From assembly GCA_017608995.1 (NCBI GenBank), contig JAFCEU010000048.1, positions 1-6,023 on the forward strand: a DNA stretch of 6,023 nucleotides, given 5' to 3'. Of this stretch, positions 4,585 through 6,023 are shown piece by piece. This DNA is from Candidatus Iainarchaeum sp. Its GTDB lineage: Archaea > Iainarchaeota > Iainarchaeia > Iainarchaeales > DTGL01. The position numbers and the translations under genes are program-made. The notes under the pieces were generated by a model. The model was not told where the DNA came from and did not search any database. It worked only from the letters and a program-made list of their open reading frames with translations. Within the stretch, counting starts at the first letter, position 1. The number at the start of each line of letters is the position of its first letter.

Positions 4585-5808
4585 ATGCGTGGAAGTAAGA
4601 ATTCATATTTATACCTTAGCGTTTGCGCAATTTTTTTCTTAATTTTACTTACTGGTTGTATTCAGCAAACGGCTGTGCAGGAACAACCAAAAGAATCACC
4701 AGAAGCTATGCATGAAGAAAGTCCCGCAGAAACAGAATTGCCAACGCAAACACCAAAGCAAAGCGCGCAGCAAGGACAATCGCAAGAATATGAAACCGCA
4801 ACTCCTTCGCCCATGCAGCCAGCAGAAAAAGTTACTCTTGAAAACTTTGATTGGTTCAACATGCCTTCCTGGGAGATAATTGATGCTAGCGCAACAGATC
4901 TGAATCGAAAATATGTTTCTTTTCTTAAAGGTGCTGTACCTATAGGCCTCTGGATTGGCGAAAGAGGTGCAGAAGCGAAGCGCATAATCGCTGACAACTT
5001 TTCCATGAGGGAGAGAATCAATGCCAATGTTTATGAAATAAGGCTCACCTTTATCTACCGCAATGGTGAATTTAAGCCGCCTGGTCCAGATTTTGAAACT
5101 ACCGATCGGTTTTTGCGCTCTGCAATGGCTGATGCAGTGCTCGCAAAGAAGCAGGGCTTAGCTGTTCATCTGACAGCTGGCTTTATGCCTGAATGGAATG
5201 ATATTATTGCAGAGGTTTCTCAGCTAGCGGAGAAGTATAAAGTGGAATACTTTAGCCCTGCCGGGGAACTCGATCATGTTATTAGGTTTGATTCTGGGCT
5301 GTCGCTTTCTGAAAGTGAAGTTATCCAAATAACAAACAAATACCACACAGAGTACGCTGCAACCGCTAGAAAGTTTTTCAAAGGAAAGCTTGTTACACAG
5401 CTTGGCGATGTTTATTCTGAAATAAAAAACAGTATTTTTGATTTGAACTTAGCGGGCTTTGATATGGTTGGTATGCTCACAGGCGCATATATTGATGAAA
5501 TAAACATCCAGGAATTCAAAAATAATCTTCGCGAAGCAATTGCGATAATGGAAGAACTAAGTAAAAAGCGTAATAAGCCTTGGTATATAAGTGAGGTCTG
5601 GATCTATGGAAATAAGCCAATTACTGAAGAAAAGCTTCAGAAGCAGGCAGAGTTCTTTGAAGCACTTTTTAAGACTTTAGATGATACCAATGCAAATTAC
5701 TCAGGTATTTTGATAATGAACTGGAATATGGAAGAAGAAACAATATTTGCAAATATTAAAGATACGCAAGCAGAACAGATTGTTGCGGAGTACTTTTCAA
5801 AACACTAA
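4585..5808 (+). CDS. Surface lipoprotein with TIM-barrel, clan GH-A-like putative glycoside hydrolase domain
   Basis: The 407-residue protein begins with a lipoprotein signal: a hydrophobic core (residues 8-22) and lipobox LLTGC with the lipidated Cys25. A Gln/Pro/Ser/Glu-rich linker (26-82) precedes a globular domain (83-407). Its strand order fits a TIM barrel: NVYEIRLTFIY (148-158), LAVHLTAGF (192-200), VEYFSPAGELD (220-230), FDMVGMLTGAY (292-302), WYISEVWIYG (333-342) and SGILIMNWN (373-381). In clan GH-A hydrolases the acid/base Glu ends strand 4 and the nucleophile Glu ends strand 7; Glu228 and Glu337 fit, 109 residues apart. The following Q-x-E-F-F-E-A-L-F helix and last-strand Trp resemble families GH53 and GH113. 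Oddly, the Asn normally before the acid/base Glu is Gly227. It is probably a membrane-anchored polysaccharide-processing enzyme on the outer face. The fold is inferred from motifs, and the substrate is unknown. Confidence 0.7.
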   Translation: MRGSKNSYLYLSVCAIFFLILLTGCIQQTAVQEQPKESPEAMHEESPAETELPTQTPKQSAQQGQSQEYETATPSPMQPAEKVTLENFDWFNMPSWEIIDASATDLNRKYVSFLKGAVPIGLWIGERGAEAKRIIADNFSMRERINANVYEIRLTFIYRNGEFKPPGPDFETTDRFLRSAMADAVLAKKQGLAVHLTAGFMPEWNDIIAEVSQLAEKYKVEYFSPAGELDHVIRFDSGLSLSESEVIQITNKYHTEYAATARKFFKGKLVTQLGDVYSEIKNSIFDLNLAGFDMVGMLTGAYIDEINIQEFKNNLREAIAIMEELSKKRNKPWYISEVWIYGNKPITEEKLQKQAEFFEALFKTLDDTNANYSGILIMNWNMEEETIFANIKDTQAEQIVAEYFSKH

Positions 5809-5810
5809 TT

Positions 5811-5894
5811 TTATTCCAACTCCTTCAGTTTCCCAAAATAATACATTTTATCCTCCACAAGCCAGCATTCAAACACGTATTGTTTTTTAAACAC
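5811..5894 (-). CDS. Doubtful micro-ORF (27 codons) or gene remnant
   Basis: The minus strand is open from GTG 5894 to TAA at 5811-5813, giving VFKKQYVFECWLVEDK and then an 11-residue tail from an internal ATG at 5846. That ATG has a strong Shine-Dalgarno, GGAGG at 5852-5856, with 5 nt spacing. A TATA-like CTATAAAAAAG lies at 5904-5913, whose predicted start near 5882 would suit the internal ATG only. The ORF ends 2 bp from the lipoprotein stop. It may be a micropeptide, a decayed gene or chance. No family is recognised. Confidence 0.2.
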   Translation of the reverse strand: MFKKQYVFECWLVEDKMYYFGKLKELE

Positions 5895-5918
5895 TCGTGA
5901 CTACTTTTTTATAGAGGG
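5883..5918 (+). promoter_or_regulatory. Promoter and ribosome binding site of the HicB-like gene
   Basis: TTTTTTAAA at 5883-5891 is a candidate TATA box with a predicted start near 5913. GAGGG at 5914-5918 is a good Shine-Dalgarno match, 7 nt before the ATG at 5926. Together they favour that ATG and independent transcription of this gene. Confidence 0.45.
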
Positions 5919-5925
5919 ATTCATT

Positions 5926-6023
5926 ATGGTTTCCACATTTACTGCTGTTGTTTATAAAGAAGAAGATATGTACATTGCTGAATGCGTAGAGGTTGGCACA
6001 GTTAGCCAGGGTAAAACGATAGA
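5926..6023 (+). CDS. hicB: HicB/UPF0150-type antitoxin-like protein (N-terminal part)
   Basis: Only 32 codons and two bases are in the window. The visible start, with FTAVVYKEEDMYIAEC, then EVG and SQGKTI, follows the HicB N-terminal pattern: a beta strand F-x-A, an E/D-rich turn, the Y-x-A-x-C strand and the S-Q-G-x-T turn. The Pro that usually follows the Cys is Val here. In the family, HicB neutralises the HicA mRNA interferase, although lone UPF0150 proteins also exist in archaea. No hicA lies upstream; any partner would be beyond the right edge. The fragment is too short to show whether a DNA-binding C-terminus is present. Confidence 0.72.
   Translation, partial: MVSTFTAVVYKEEDMYIAECVEVGTVSQGKTI

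Noticed and set aside
4662..5027. Minus-strand ORF of 121 codons
   Set aside because: It is antisense to the lipoprotein linker and domain. Its Ser/Cys-rich make-up mirrors the Gln/Pro/Ala-rich linker codons, and it lacks a promoter.

Overview
The window looks archaeal. The evidence is a proline tRNA interrupted by a 65-nt intron between positions 37 and 38 with a bulge-helix-bulge-like junction, AT-rich TATA boxes about 25-30 bases upstream of several start codons (apparently leaderless mRNAs), and a purine-rich BRE-like element before one of them. Nothing fixes the lineage. A small-genome (DPANN-type) or euryarchaeal organism is plausible from the compact, mixed-strand layout and the large secreted cysteine-rich protein, but that is a guess.

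Layout from left to right. (1) Positions 1-1958, minus strand: a secreted multidomain protein, at least 652 residues and open at the left edge. It has a signal peptide, a beta-rich head with no cysteine, a helical C-x(6-8)-C repeat region, cysteine clusters between Thr-rich linkers, one canonical Kazal protease-inhibitor domain, and five copies of a six-cysteine module. (2) 2014-2153, minus: tRNA-Pro(CGG) with an intron. (3) 2154-2214: a 61-bp divergent promoter region. (4) 2215-3579, plus: a PLP-dependent beta-eliminating lyase. It resembles tyrosine phenol-lyase overall but carries tryptophanase-type specificity residues. (5) 3589-4488, minus: a class I SAM-methyltransferase-like protein of unknown substrate, ending 9 bp from the lyase gene. 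(6) 4489-4584: a second divergent promoter region. (7) 4585-5808, plus: a lipoprotein with a TIM-barrel, clan GH-A-like putative glycoside hydrolase domain. (8) 5809-5925: intergenic, with a doubtful micro-ORF on the minus strand. (9) 5926-6023, plus: the start of a HicB/UPF0150-type antitoxin gene, cut by the right edge.

Strand alternates at nearly every gene, so there is no long operon and each gene appears to have its own promoter. The Kazal/cysteine-rich protein and the lipoprotein are both predicted to work outside the cell or on its surface. The lyase is a cytoplasmic amino-acid catabolic enzyme that should give indole, pyruvate and ammonia from tryptophan. There is no sequence evidence for a shared pathway. 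The most novel item is the cysteine-rich protein, followed by the specificity-residue pattern of the lyase.
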